A stretch of DNA of 64,000 nucleotides from Phytophthora sp. 'mugwort' (taxonomy: Eukaryota > Oomycota > Peronosporomycetes > Peronosporales > Peronosporaceae), in the NCBI GenBank assembly GCA_033558025.1, contig JAUCEF010000018.1:558001-622000 (forward strand), in the 5' to 3' direction. Within the stretch, counting starts at the first letter, position 1. Every line of letters starts with the position of its first letter. Below are positions 29,432 through 42,992 of this stretch, one piece after another. A model generated the notes under the pieces. It had not been told where the DNA came from and did no database searches. It saw nothing but the letters and a program-made list of their open reading frames with translations. The translations under genes were made by a program, and so were the position numbers.

Positions 29432-31382
29432 ATGGCGGCTCCCCGTCGTGACCAGACTTGGTATGCTGAGTGGCGACAGGTCGAGTTCTCGTTGCCCACC
29501 GATGACGCACTCGCGTCAGCGGAAAAGGCCATGTTGGATCCTGAGCGCAACGCTGACGACAAGAAAGTAGGTGCTCGACGTGGAGTTCCCCAGCTCGTCT
29601 CGATTGAGTTGACCTAGTCCATGTGGATTCCTGCGCGAGACCTGACCGCCACGTCCTCTGATACGGAGATCATGACCTCGCTCGGATCGGATACGCAACC
29701 GGCCATCTGGTCGGGCAACGTCAGCCATCTGCGCGATTTCAAGACCATCCGGAACGCTGGCATCAGCTTTGTATGCACTGATCAAGCCGTCGCATCCAAG
29801 TTGGGTGGCCAGACGCTGTCGATCTGCGACCGAAACTATCGGGTTCAACCGTACTCCAAGTACTCCAGCTGGTACTATGTCGACTTGCGGCGCCTGCCTG
29901 ACGAAGTCGATGACAGCGAGATCTACGACTGGTTCGCCGCACATGAGACATCACCGGTGTTCATCTGCCCTAGTCGTACGATCCGCGGTCTGAAGCCACG
30001 CAGCCGCCGAGTGTACTTCAACCACAAGTCCCCGCCCGAGTCGCTGACGCTTACGCCAACGACGCCGTTGCGAGAAATCAAGTTCGGTGACCATGGATAC
30101 GCGGTGGTCAATCACCGCATCCGTGCTTTCAACCACGGCACGCCGCCCTTCCTGAAGGCGATGCACGAGAAACGCAAGGCTCACTCATCATCATCTAAGT
30201 CGGTCGACCATGCGGCATATCAGGCTTCTCCAAAGCCTGCTGTTGCCACGAGCGCCGAAGCCAATGGCACGCCTATGGAAACGTCTGACGCCGAGTACGA
30301 GCCATCCGAGCCTAATGGCTCAGAAGTGAGTGTCTCGGAAGCCAGTTCAGGCAGCGCTATGGAAGGTGTTGAAGAAGAAGCTGTTGAAGACGGGATCACA
30401 GTCCAGCCCAATTCTGTCTGGCGGTCGGACGAAGAACCTCCAAATTTTCCCACTGGCTCGATCAAGCGAACGGACCGGGAGCCGGCGCGTATCTTGCGCG
30501 CCAAGCAACTTGTCTTTGGCAAGATGTCCACTCCCACAGCCAAGACAAGGGAACTACCCCCGTCCCAGACTGGCTATCCAGTACTGGCATCCATCAACCA
30601 GTATGAGTCAGTATGAGTGGGGGGGGGGGGGGGGGCTGAGTGAGGGAGATGGTGGCAATGTCCCACCTTATCAGGATATGACTCTATGGGACAGTACTCA
30701 GATCCTGCCCTCCCCGGTTGCCTCGTATGTCAAGCTGTCCAAGCCTGCCGAAAAGATACTCAACAGCGCTGCGATCAAGTACCCTGCAGAGATGATCACC
30801 CTCAATGACCTCTGCGACGTCATCGAATCGTATCTGACGGAGTTCTCGAACACCTCAGATGTCGATAGCAGCTTGTACGGGATCCAAGTTAAGCCTAGTG
30901 TCCATCGCTTTTTATTGGACACCTCGGCCAACTTGTTCTTGATCGAGTAGTCTTCGCCGAGGGGTTGAGCTTCGTGGAGATCATTCGGAGTACTGCGTGG
31001 CCAAACGTCTTGCTGCGAAGATGCTGATAGTTAAGGACGCCGACGACCTAAGCCCAGAAGTCGTGCTGCAGAGCCTTTGCTCTACCCCAAACGAGTTCTG
31101 GCTCCAAACGCGACTGGCCGAGTTTGATCTTGCGTTGCAAGTGATTGTCCAAGCATCTATATGGATCCGGTCAAGGTCTGCGCTCTAATCCAGCAAAAAG
31201 CTACTACGCTGCCCCATCCGATGAGGCACCTCTGGGACAATCGCACTCTAGGGGTACTGGTAACCTCGCCGTTGGCAACTCGACTCCTTGATGGCCCGTT
31301 GCCGGACGACTTACGCCAATGCATCGCTGATGTCCAGCAAGCGACTTCGGAAGTAGCCAACTCGGGTAGCCTTTCTCTCTAA
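29432..31382 (+). pseudogene. LINE ORF1 (putative nucleic-acid-binding protein), broken
   Basis: The best ATG is at 29432. The frame runs to a TAG at 29615-29617, then stays open in the same frame to 30616 (segments WYYVDLRRLPDEVDDSEIY and PRSRRVYFNHKS; acidic Ser/Glu-rich middle; SIKRTDREPARILRAKQL near the end). A 10-bp tandem duplication (CAGTATGAGT at 30599-30608 and 30609-30618) followed by a 17-G run breaks the frame. Coding-like sequence then continues in other frames (KPAEKILNSAAIKYPAEM; HLWDNRTLGVLVTSPLATRL) to 31382. I see no CCHC knuckle or RRM that I can assert. The position before the endonuclease identifies it as ORF1. Confidence 0.65.
30619..30635. repeat. Poly-G tract (17) in LINE ORF1
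   Basis: Seventeen G immediately after the duplicated CAGTATGAGT decamer. The two lesions together end ORF1. Confidence 0.95.
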
Positions 31383-31393
31383 TGGGAATTGGG

Positions 31394-34300
31394 CCCTGAG
31401 AGGGTTCTCGATGAACGCTAACGGCATGAACCGGACCTCAAGGAGCTCGCTGCAGTACTTCTCTAAGACCTTTCACATGATCGGTCTTCAGGAGACGTGC
31501 TTCACCGGGCCCTTCAACTACTAGCGCTTGAAACAGATCTGGAGACAAACCTCGCGGTTTAATTCCAGCTTTTGGTCGCAAGAACATATGACTACATACA
31601 CAGGGCACGCTGGTGTGGGCTTACTACTCACGCCGACATGCCCTGTTCAAGATATCCAAGACGTTACCCTCCGTCATGTTAACTTAGCTGATATGATGGA
31701 TCGGTACTTACTACTACGCGGCACTCTGGACTTGAAAGAGACGTACATTCATGTGATGTATGCCCCCGTTAAAGGCCAGAAGCGGCTAACCTTTGACGAT
31801 GATGCGCTGCATATTATCATGGGCGATTTCAACAGGGTGATGTCAAGCCAACTGGACCAAGCCAACCACACCGACCGGAATCGGCCGCGGGGGTGAACCG
31901 AGCTGCTGGACTGGATGCAAGCTATCAACGTTGTGGATGCATGGCGCCTGGAACATCCGACGCTCGTCGAGTTCACCAGCCCCAACTACAGCTCAAGGTT
32001 AGACTACGTGATGCTAAGCTCCCAGCTCTTCCACTCGGCCATGCAGGGCATTCTGCACGACTTTCGCAATCGCTCCAATATGGGTGACCACTGCGGCATC
32101 GACTTTCGACTCGGATCTGCTGTCTTTCCGGCTAAGAGACCCCCCTGGCGCTGCCCAGAATGGATCATCCAGCTTCCTGAAGCGCAGCAGTATCTCCAAG
32201 AATCTCTGATCAAGTTGGCAGACATGCTCCATGCACCAACGGACTCCCACTACAACCCGGGCTGCCTACTCGACGAGCACAAGCGTCGCGACAACATCTT
32301 CCTGCACGAGTTATTTGAATCCCGGAAGAATGCTCGCCAGCGCGAATTTGAGGAACTGCACCTGGAAATCAATGATCTGCAGCACCGCCAAGCGACGGAG
32401 CCTACAGATGATCAACGCCGGCGGCTGACTGAAAAGAGGGCACTACTGGAGGTCAAGATGAAGGTGAAAAAGTTCTACGCATCGAAGAAGAAGTTTGCCT
32501 CCGACCTCCATGATTCTGAACGAGGTACCAAGTACTTCTTCCGACCGCCTCAGATCCTGCACAACACTCCGATTCCTGTCAATTCGCCGGAGGAGTTGGA
32601 AGTCATGTGCCAGGAGTTCAACCAGTTTTGGTCCGGGATCTATCGTTCACCTTCAAGAGAGTTCCATCATGACAAGCCGAAATGGGATCGCATCAAGCTG
32701 GCCCAGATCCTTGAACACACGACTAAGCATCTGACGCCGAAGCGAGCTGCCTATCTTGACAGTCCACTTACAGTAAATGACTTCTACTGGGCTATCAAGC
32801 ATATGTCGTCGGGGAAGGCACCAGGACCCGATGGGTTACCCGTGGCCTACTACCTAACTGATGTGCCACTTTGGAGCCGTATCCTGGAGATTGTCTACGC
32901 AGCTCAACTGGAGAAAGGCAGGATGTCCAAGTTCCAGCGTCGCGGCCAAGTCTGCTTGCTATACAAGAAGGGAGACCGTAAAGAGCCTGGAAACTACAGA
33001 CCCATTACTCTCCTCAACGTCGATGCCAAGCTGGGCCCCAAGATACTGGCATACCGTCTGGGAACTGTGTTAGACAATCTCCTATTCTCTGACCAGTATG
33101 GCTTCGTGCCTGGGCGCGATATTCGTCATGCTCACCTGCGACTTCAAGCACTCATGAAAGTGTATGAAGACGATGACGCGGTGGCTGGTGCTATCTTGAT
33201 TGACTTTGCCAAGGCCTTCGACAGCGTGGTGTGGGATGCCCTTGACATGATCCTCGAGCACTTCCGCTTCGGCGAAGTGTTTCATCGCTGGGTACGCGTG
33301 ATGTTTCCTGGGACTTTGGTGGCGCTACTATTCAACGGTAGCCCACTTTCACCCTTTGAATTAGGGAGAGGCGTGCGGCAAGGAGACCCTCTCTCCCCGG
33401 GTCTGTTTGTGCTTTACGCGGAACCTTTGCTAAACTTGATTCGCGCCAAGATGAAGGATGCTGGACTTCGGTGTGGAGACTCTTCGGTAGTCCATACAGT
33501 TATCAGCTTTGCTGATGACTGCACTGGACTACTGAGGGACCTGCGGGATACTCAGCGTCTACTGGACTTGGTGGATCTCTTCTGTGAGGCATCGGGCATG
33601 GAGCTGAACAAGAACAAGACCGTGGTGCTGCCGTTCCACCCCTGGAACAGTGAAACCGACAGCATCCGTGAGGAACTACAGCAATTGGGACTAAAGGTTG
33701 TTGGGAACAACGACTCGGCCAAACTGCTTGGTATATACTACGGTCCCAAGCTCACAGACGCAGCACGGCTACAGCACATATTGGCGGACATGCAGACAAG
33801 GTGTTCACTGTGGAAGTACCGGGCACGCACTCTGCGAGGACAAGTGGTTATCCTACAACAGATCATCTTGCCTGTTCTCTGGTACACGGCCAGTGTCTGC
33901 TACATACCTGAAACTGGTTTCCAAGACCAAGTCCAGGACATGATAGTACGGTTCATGACCCAGTCTTCTACTTCGAACATCGTGCCCCGAGCTTGGTGGA
34001 CGTTGCCCATGCACATGGGAGGCCTCGGTTTAACGCCTGTGAAACCGATGATCGAGGGACTCCAACTACACATGCTCTGCAAGCTGCTCATGGCCGTACG
34101 CCAGTCACCGGATGATGTACCCTCATGGGCCGCCCCAGTCATTGCGCTGTTTGACTCCGTGATGAAACCTTGGGGACGCGACTTTGACATCCTGTACGCG
34201 CCGGTCTGGAACAGCCCTTATCATGTGGTGTCTCGACGGCTAAGACGATGGAGACCGCTTGGTTTGTATTGGCACCATGTTCTCTTCCTTTGGAACACCA

Positions 34301-35578
34301 AACTGCGCCCCAAGACCACTCGCAATATGACCAAGTTTGACAAGTTGACAATGCCGCTGCTGGACAATGTGATATCACGACTGCAACCAAGACGCCCAAG
34401 ACCCTGCGAGCCGCAAGCCTGGGAATTGTCCAAGACCTTATTTGCTTAAAGGTTTATCGGATATCTGACTTGTTTGAACTTAGTGGATACCCGCCTCAAG
34501 CCGCCAAGCTATCCCCAGTCATCCGTGAGCATGGCAGCCTGGGCGTGCTAACAGCGTGAGCTTCTGCGGGTCTTTCTTAACAAAGAATGACTCGCTGTTA
34601 CGATTGTTGGTCAACATGCCCTTTAGACCCCGCCCCAAGCCTCGCTACGGCTGTGCCCTCCATACTTGGAGCTTCAATGGCTATGAAATCGCTGATCTCA
34701 CGGTGTCGCTAATACGCAAGCTCCTTGTTCAGTACAAGGTACCCGGCCTGCCAACGACTGCACTTGGCCTTGAACAAGCGCCTCCCGCAGGTGTATGGGG
34801 CAGGGACCTAAAGATGAACAAGCACGTACTACCAGTGAACGCGGACTTGCTGTCCAGATTTCAGCACAACGCACTTTGGGTGGGCTTTAGATTGCACCAC
34901 GTGCAAGGCGCTATGACTCGCTGCCATCATGGGTGTGGAGTCATTGAAACCGTCTCCCATCTCTTTTGGTATTGTGACTTTGCGGCAGCAGTATGGGCGG
35001 AATGGCTTGAGGTGTTCCAGCAGTGGTTTGAGTCTCCCATTGAGTGGGCGACTGTGGTCTACTTCGCGGACATCATGCCTACGCCCCGAGCCAAAAAGGA
35101 CTTTGGTTACAGCCTCTTTGCGGTCTTCCACATAGTGAGAGTTGTGGTACTTCGCTGCCTATGGACGCACCGCAATGACATCCGCTTCCACGAGTATGAA
35201 CCAAGTCTCATCGGCGTCAAGGCTCGGGTCCACGCTCTGATTGACCTTCATGTTGCTGCCTTATGGCAGGCAACCCAGGCGCAAGCAATAAGACAGTCCT
35301 CGCAGGTGAGTAGGCAACTACACACCTTATTGCGAGGACTGCCTGTGCCGGCACCCTTCGACGCCAATGGCCCAAGCGACCACGAGGCGGAAGCCCGTCA
35401 GTGGGACTCCTTACTCGCGGACATGTTGAATTACGATCGGGAAGAGACGTCTGGAGCGTTGGCGCCCTTCACGACTGCAGATCCAAGCGATCGCGCGGTG
35501 GAAACCCGTCAGCGGAGCTGCTTTCCCGCGGCCATGTTGAACCGTAGCCGGGAAGAGACGCCTGTGGCCCGAAGGTAA
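31394..35578 (+). pseudogene. LINE ORF2: AP endonuclease, reverse transcriptase, Cys/His tail
   Basis: The endonuclease begins near 31400 (ALRGFSMNANGMNR, in a frame with stops), then GLQETCF (near 31483), YIHVMYAPV, HIIMGDFN (near 31815) and SRLDYVML. The segment between YAPV and GDFN looks shortened. The long open stretch 31915-34449 carries the reverse transcriptase: SGKAPGPDGLP (near 32810), NYRPITLLNVDAKL, DQYGFVPGRDIRHAH, AILIDFAKAFDSVVWDAL, RGVRQGDPLSPGLFVLYAEP and the catalytic SFADDCTGLL (near 33505). A stop at 34449 and a frameshifted 100 bp precede the final part (34556-35578), which holds a zf-RVT-type motif RCHHGCGVIETVSHLFWYC. Catalytic residues of the RT are intact but the ORF is broken. 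Confidence 0.88.
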
Positions 35579-35599
35579 GGCCACAAGCTCAAGGCTTCA

Positions 35600-36470
35600 T
35601 CCTGATATCTTACAATCCGCCGCTGGCGTGCTCGGCCATTACTGTCTTCAGTCTCCACCACTTTCACGCCCATACGCCAAGTTCCCGGCTCCATTTGCCG
35701 ATCGCTTAGCGGGCGTTGCCTTATGTCTGCTGTACCCGAAGGCGGTTTGGATTTTTGAACCCAGGCGGGGCCCCACGACCACGACCCGCATCTCTCATAC
35801 TGAAGCTGCCCGGTCAAGCAGTCTCAAGAACTACCGGGTCTAACCGTGTTTCCAGGCCTACAACACATGAGACGGCGCCCAGTAGCCCCCAAGACCACCA
35901 GTCCAGTCACAAGCCCATATATCCCAACCTTCGCCGCCAAACCCCAACCATCGTCCGAAAGGTCTGGTCGGCCCGGGGCCGACTAGGATGCTTAACCAGC
36001 TGAGCTATCTGAGCTCACTAGAAGTAGGTGGCTCACCCCACCTGGTTCATCGGGTTATACATGGTTTTTGTATAGACCCCATCGGAAAGGTCCTGCAAAT
36101 GTCCAACTTGGCCCAGAGACGTCTCGGGACGTCCACCAGTTTCCTCCTGGACACAAAAATGGGTCTTTCAGGGTACCCACTTTCGAGAAAATGGACCTTT
36201 TTTGGACACCAATTGGATACTTCGTACCCAATTGTTAGGTCCACATGACTCAAATCGATCCCAAATAGCCAAGTAGGGTAGCTAAGTAGGTTGCTTACTA
36301 GCAATGTATTTTTTTATCCATAGAAAGACTAAACCAGCTGAGCTATTAAAAGCATTTGGTCTAGTAATCATGAATGCGTATCCATACCAAAAAAACCATA
36401 ACTCACGCAAACCGACATATGCACAACGTATGCAAACCGGCACTTCAACACACGCAACATCACATGCCAA
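35600..36470. other. LINE 3' flank and fragmentary repeats
   Basis: No gene. The minus strand near 35985-36015 has a box-A-like GATAGCTCAGCTGGTTAAGC followed by a GGCCCCGGGCC hairpin (tRNA-like fragment). 36310-36475 is a truncated copy of the tRNA-derived repeat at 14088-14290, lying directly against the start of the tRNA-Leu array. Confidence 0.5.
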
Positions 36471-36475
36471 CATAT
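36310..36475 (-). repeat. tRNA-derived dispersed repeat, truncated copy
   Basis: Shares GTGTGTTGAA, TTGCGTGAGTTATGG and AGCTCAGCTGGTTTAGTC with 14120-14290 in the same orientation. It ends inside the tRNA-like part at about 36310, so the T-arm is missing. Confidence 0.7.
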
Positions 36476-38481
36476 CAGTTGTGACCCTTTGTCTGCGCCT
36501 TCGTTACTTTAACCGCATACTTTGCTTCATGCTGCTCCAGGTGGGGTTCCGGGCTTAGAGAGCAAACCGAGCCTGTTCGTGGGTTGGGGAATGGGTGTTG
36601 CTCCCGGGGGGAACTTTTCGAATTGACGGTTTTTCTTTCTATTACGCTAATGGCGCCAGTGTAGCTTATAATCTAAAGTTGAAGACCCGGTCAGAACGAT
36701 GCCCGGTGCTCAGCCCGACCCTTTGGTGATATCAGGTGGACACGCCCACCACACTGCCGAAGCGCAAGTCTGCACATTGCGAAACGACGATGCTGAAACT
36801 AGAGACTCGACAAAGCAGGTTATAAAGACGACGTTTGTCGTGCGGCTTCAACGCGGGGAACATGGCAGCGCGATTGCCGATGGTGGCGCCGTTGCGCACA
36901 CGCCGATGAGGTCAGTGACTATCATACCCCTGCTCTGCTATCGATTTCCATCGCCCTCTGTCGCAGTCTCCACATATGATGTATGTCTCACCAACAGCGA
37001 CTGTCTTCCGAAACGGTAATGTAAACTAAACGAAGCATTGTCAATTCCCTTTGTTTCACATATTATCGTTATAATTTGTGTGGCCGTCTACGAATATTCA
37101 ATGTACGTCCATGGGTGAACGAACGTAGGGGATCTCAGCGACACTTTTCGGGCTGTCACGTTTGACGGTAAAGTGGCAATAATGGCCCGTTTCGTAGCTG
37201 AGCAAAGACGTATAGATATAGGAGCTTATCACAGTCCTATCACCTAAATCGTATCGGTTTTACGAATTGGGCCCGGTAGCTCAGACATTATACCTTCAGC
37301 TTTATCACAAAAAAGCATAAACCACAACTAGAGAATTGCGGTTGTTGAACGACCAAATATACGTTCTTTGTATATAGTGACGTAGAGATAGATGTTCTGG
37401 CCGCGACGGATGATAAATGCGAGAGCTTCGGATTACCAGCCTCGCAGACTAATTGCGGGGAAATGTAGACGAATCGGACGGAACACTGCGAAACCAGTCG
37501 TAGCTCTTCAGTGCGGACAAGGACTGGCTCTGGAGAATGATAATTCCAAACAAAACGAAAATGGGCGGACGCCCCTGTAGTGAGAAAGCTAGCCGTTTTT
37601 ATTCAGAATCGTGCGACCTTTGAGAGATCCTTGGAGTACTTCCGCACTTTGGCCCCCAAGTCTCGCACATCATTTCAGTACTCCACTGTCTTACCACTTT
37701 ATAGGGATACTGCCGTGGTGCGACGATTAATACCCGTTATGGGCTGGACTGTGACGTTACAGCAAATTCTAGATGGCGTCGCAAGCTTGGTTCTGCGGCA
37801 GCCTCCCACCTGATGGCCCTGTACCCCGACGTGGCGGCGCCGAGCAAAGTGTTGAAGACTTTACATAGTTAGCTACATCAACAAAGCCGCCGCAGCAACC
37901 TATCGGACCTATCATATGCTGTCGCGGCACCGAGCACACCCCCAAAGATTATTCACATGGCAGCAGCTGCATTACCTCTATTGTACCGCAGGTTTGGTCA
38001 CTGCGGTACTGAGCTCCCGGTCCCGAGTACTCAAGAGCAGGTCGCGACGTTGCTGCTACACAGCCCTGCACCATGGTAGCTAAGGCACCACCTTCCTCTC
38101 GATATCAGGATAAGCTAAGATTGCTGAGGTGATTGCTCATGGGGTCGACGACACCTTCATTATCGCAGTGACCAGCTATGGTCTCATCTGTTAACCTATG
38201 GTCCTCCATCCTGCTTTGATTCGATGTAAAGCCCTGCGTAATGTATTATACCTCGGAGACTTCCATTCGAAATGACACGTTAAGAAGCTACCAGCGATTG
38301 AGGTTTATATCCAGCTAGTACCTGGCAATGACGTAATTCGCACCAAAAGAGCGCCGAGCTAAATAAAACAAAAATTGCAGTAGGTACTACGTAACCGTAG
38401 CATTGGTAGGAGAAAGCGCGTTCCCTATTTGGGATGTAGTTGCAACTTTGGTATATGTTATAGTAGGCCCTCCAATTATGC

Positions 38482-38559
38482 GATACGATGGCCGAGCGGT
38501 CTAAGGCGCTGGTTTTAGGCACCAGTCTTCGGGCGTGGGTTCGAATCCCACTCGTGTCA
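38482..38559 (+). tRNA. tRNA-Leu (TAG), array copy 1
   Basis: A 78-nt type II cloverleaf. The acceptor is GATACGA with TCGTGTC and discriminator A, the anticodon arm CTGGT-TTTAGGC-ACCAG gives TAG (Leu), the variable arm is short (TCTTCGGGCG), and the T-arm is GTGGG-TTCGAAT-CCCAC. Only TTT follows downstream. The first run of four T is about 250 nt away. Confidence 0.95.
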
Positions 38560-40462
38560 TTCCTTTATGACGCCCACATCCACAAGGAGCTAAGATCTTA
38601 AATTGCTGCATATCTGCACCCGAAATGTCGGGATGCCGCACGAACAAAATGCAATTGTTCGGTACGGCGCATATCAGTTGTGACCCTTTGTCTGCGCCTT
38701 CGTCACTTTAACCGCATACTTTGCTTCATGCTGTTCCAGGTGGGGTTCCGGGCTTAGAGAGCAAACCGAGCCTGTTCGTGGGTTGGGGAATGGGTGTTGC
38801 TCCCGGGGGGAACTTTTCGAATTGACGGTTTTTCTTTCTATTACGCTAATGGCGCCAGTGTAGCTTATAATCTAAAGTTGAAGACCCGGTCAGAACGATG
38901 CCCGGTGCTCAGCCCGACCCTTTGGTGATATCAGGTGGACACGCCCACCACACTGCCGAAGCGCAAGTCTGCACATTGCGAAACGACGATGCTGAAACTA
39001 GAGACTCGACAAAGCAGGTTATAAAGACGACGTTTGTCGTGCGGCTTCAACGCGGGGAACATGGCAGCGCGATTGCCGATGGTGGCGCCGTTGCGCACAC
39101 GCCGATGAGGTCAGTGACTATCATACCCCTGCTCTGCTATCGATTTCCATCGCCCTCTGTCGCAGTCTCCACATATGATGTATGTCTCACCAACAGCGAC
39201 TGTCTTCCGAAACGGTAATGTAAACTAAACGAAGCATTGTCAATTCCCTTTGTTTCACATATTATCGTTATAATTTGTGTGGCCGTCTACGAATATTCAA
39301 TGTACGTCCATGGGTGAACGAACGTAGGGGATCTCAGCGACACTTTTCGGGCTGTCACGTTTAACGGTAAAGTGGCAATAATGGCCCGTTTCGTAGCTGA
39401 GCAAAGACGTATAGATATAGGAGCTTATCACAGTCCTATCACCTAAATCGTATCGGTTTTACGAATTGGGCCCGGTAGCTCAGACATTATACCTTCAGCT
39501 TTATCACAAAAAAGCATAAACCACAACTAGAGAATTGCGGTTGTTTGAATGACCAAATATACGTTCTTTGTATATAGTGACGTAGAGATAGATGTTCTGG
39601 CCGCGACGGATGATAAATGCGAGAGCTTCGGATTACCAGCCTCGCAGACTAATTGCGGGGAAATGTAGACGAATCGGACGGAACACTGCGAAACCAGTCG
39701 TAGCTCTTCAGTGCGGACAAGGACTGGCTCTGGAGAATGATAATTCCAAACAAAACGAAAATGGGCGGACGCCCCTGTAGTGAGAAAGCTAGCCGTTTTT
39801 ATTCAGAATCGTGCGACCTTTGAGAGATCCTTGGAGTACTTCCGCACTTTGGCCCCCAAGTCTCGCACATCATTTCAGTACTCCACTGTCTTACCACTTT
39901 ATAGGGATACCGCCGTGGTGCGACGATTAATACCCGTTATGGGCTGGACTGTGACGTTACAGCAAATTCTAGATGGCGTCGCAAGCTTGGTTCTGCGGCA
40001 GCCTCCCACCTGATGGCCCTGTACCCCGACGTGGCGGCGCCGAGCAAAGTGTTGAAGACTTTACATAGTTAGCTACATCAACAAAGCCGCCGCAGCAACC
40101 TATCGGACCTATCATATGCTGTCGCGGCACCGAGCACACCCCCAAAGATTATTCACATGGCAGCAGCTGCATTACCTCTATTGTACCGCAGGTTTGGTCA
40201 CTGCGGTACTGAGCTCCCGGTCCCGAGTACTCAAGAGCAGGTCGCGACGTTGCTGCTACACAGCCCTGCACCATGGTAGCTAAGGCACCACCTTCCTCTC
40301 GATATCAGGATAAGCTAAGATTGCTGAGGTGATTGCTCATGGAGTCGACGACACCTTCATTATCGCAGTGACCAGCTATGGTCTCATCTGTTAACCTATG
40401 GTCCTCCATCCTGCTTTGATTCGATGTAAAGCCCTGCGTAATGTATTATACCTCGGAGACTC

Positions 40463-40541
40463 ATAAACCTCAATCGCTGGTAGCTTCTTAACGTGTCATT
40501 CGAAATGACACGTTAAGAAGCTACCAGCGATTGAGGTTTAT
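40463..40541. repeat. 79-bp perfect palindrome unique to array unit 2
   Basis: Arms 40463-40500 and 40504-40541 are perfect 38-bp inverted copies around CGA. The right arm is ordinary unit sequence. The left arm replaces a few bases (TTC) found in every other unit, so it is an inverted duplication of the adjacent 38 bp and explains the 2233-bp period. Confidence 0.95.
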
Positions 40542-40714
40542 ATCCAGCTAGTACCTGGCAATGACGTAATTCGCACCAAAAGAGCGCCGAGCTAAATAAA
40601 ACAAAAATTGCAGTAGGTACTACGTAACCGTAGCATTGGTAGGAGAAAGCGCGTTCCCTATTTGGGATGTAGTTGCAACTTTGGTATATGTTATAGTAGG
40701 CCCTCCAATTATGC

Positions 40715-40792
40715 GATACGATGGCCGAGCGGTCTAAGGCGCTGGTTTTAGGCACCAGTCTTCGGGCGTGGGTTCGAATCCCACTCGTGTCA
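40715..40792 (+). tRNA. tRNA-Leu (TAG), array copy 2
   Basis: Identical to copy 1. The palindrome at 40463-40541 lies about 175 bp upstream of this copy only. Confidence 0.95.
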
Positions 40793-42914
40793 TTCCTTTA
40801 TGACGCCCACATCCACAAGGAGCTAAGATCTTAAATTGCTGCATATCTGCACCCGAAATGTCGGGATGCCGCACGAACAAAATGCAATTGTTCGGTACGG
40901 CGCATATCAGTTGTGACCCTTTGTCTGCGCTTTCGTCACTTTAACCGCATACTTTGCTTCATGCTGTTCCAGGTGGGGTTCCGGGCTTAGAGAGCAAACC
41001 GAGCCTGTTCGTGGGTTGGGGAATGGGTGTTGCTCCCGGGGGGAACTTTTCGAATTGACGGTTTTTCTTTCTATTACGCTAATGGCGCCAGTGTAGCTTA
41101 TAATCTAAAGTTGAAGACCCGGTCAGAACGATGCCCGGTGCTCAGCCCGACCCTTTGGTGATATCAGGTGGACACGCCCACCACACTGCCGAAGCGCAAG
41201 TCTGCACATTGCGAAACGACGATGCTGAAACTAGAGACTCGACAAAGCAGGTTATAAAGACGACGTTTGTCGTGCGGCTTCAACGCGGGGAACATGGCAG
41301 CGCGATTGCCGATGGTGGCGCCGTTGCGCACACGCCGATGAGGTCAGTGACTATCATACCCCTGCTCTGCTATCGATTTCCATCGCCCTCTGTCGCAGTC
41401 TCCACATATGATGTATGTCTCACCAACAGCGACTGTCTTCCGAAACGGTAATGTAAACTAAACGAAGCATTGTCAATTCCCTTTGTTTCACATATTATCG
41501 TTATAATTTGTGTGGCCGTCTACGAATATTCAATGTACGTCCATGGGTGAACGAACGTAGGGGATCTCAGCGACACTTTTCGGGCTGTCACGTTTAACGG
41601 TAAAGTGGCAATAATGGCCCGTTTCGTAGCTGAGCAAAGACGTATAGATATAGGAGCTTATCACAGTCCTATCACCTAAATCGTATCGGTTTTACGAATT
41701 GGGCCCGGTAGCTCAGACATTATACCTTCAGCTTTATCACAAAAAAGCATAAACCACAACTAGAGAATTGCGGTTGTTTGAATGACCAAATATACGTTCT
41801 TTGTATATAGTGACGTAGAGATAGATGTTCTGGCCGCGACGGATGATAAATGCGAGAGCTTCGGATTACCAGCCTCGCAGACTAATTGCGGGGAAATGTA
41901 GACGAATCGGACGGAACACTGCGAAACCAGTCGTAGCTCTTCAGTGCGGACAAGGACTGGCTCTGGAGAATGATAATTCCAAACAAAACGAAAATGGGCG
42001 GACGCCCCTGTAGTGAGAAAGCTAGCCGTTTTTATTCAGAATCGTGCGACCTTTGAGAGATCCTTGGAGTACTTCCGCACTTTGGCCCCCAAGTCTCGCA
42101 CATCATTTCAGTACTCCACTGTCTTACCACTTTATAGGGATACTGCCGTGGTGCGACGATTAATACCCGTTATGGGCTGGACTGTGACGTTACAGCAAAT
42201 TCTAGATGGCGTCGCAAGCTTGGTTCTGCGGCAGCCTCCCACCTGATGGCCCTGTACCCCGACGTGGCGGCGCCGAGCAAAGTGTTGAAGACTTTACATA
42301 GTTAGCTACATCAACAAAGCCGCCGCAGCAACCTATCGGACCTATCATATGCTGTCGCGGCACCGAGCACACCCCCAAAGATTATTCACATGGCAGCAGC
42401 TGCATTACCTCTACTGTACCGCAGGTTTGGTCACTGCGGTACTGAGCTCCCGGTCCCGAGTACTCAAGAGCAGGTCGCGACGTTGCTGCTACACAGCCCT
42501 GCACCATGGTAGCTAAGGCACCACCTTCCTCTCGATATCAGGATAAGCTTAGATTGCTGAGGTGATTGCTCATGGAGTCGACGACACCTTCATTATCGCA
42601 GTGACCAGCTATGGTCTCATCTGTTAACCTATGGTCCTCCATCCTGCTTTGATTCGATGTAAAGCCCTGCGTAATGTATTATACCTCGGAGACTTCCATT
42701 CGAAATGACACGTTAAGAAGCTACCAGCGATTGAGGTTTATATCCAGCTAGTACCTGGCAATGACGTAATTCGCACCAAAAGAGCGCCGAGCTAAATAAA
42801 ACAAAAATTGCAGTAGGTACTACGTAACCGTAGCATTGGTAGGAGAAAGCGCGTTCCCTATTTGGGATGTAGTTGCAACTTTGGTATATGTTATAGTAGG
42901 CCCTCCAATTATGC

Positions 42915-42992
42915 GATACGATGGCCGAGCGGTCTAAGGCGCTGGTTTTAGGCACCAGTCTTCGGGCGTGGGTTCGAATCCCACTCGTGTCA
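42915..42992 (+). tRNA. tRNA-Leu (TAG), array copy 3
   Basis: Identical gene. Its unit has private variants near 42417 (CTACTGTACC) and 42549 (AAGCTTAG). Confidence 0.95.

Larger units (their letters stand above)
29090..35600 (+). mobile_element. Non-LTR retrotransposon (LINE)
   Basis: A GC-rich leader (29090-29340) precedes ORF1, then ORF2 with endonuclease, reverse transcriptase and Cys/His tail, all on the plus strand. There are no LTRs and I see no RNase H domain. The 3' end is not defined by a poly-A. Several frameshifts and nonsense codons make it inactive. Confidence 0.85.

Noticed and set aside
36699..37813. 106-, 62- and 77-residue frames repeated in every 2.2-kb unit (and an 80-residue minus frame over the tRNA-Leu)
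   Set aside because: Same reason: identity follows from array homogenisation. No domain or start context was found, and the 80-residue frame is antisense to a tRNA.
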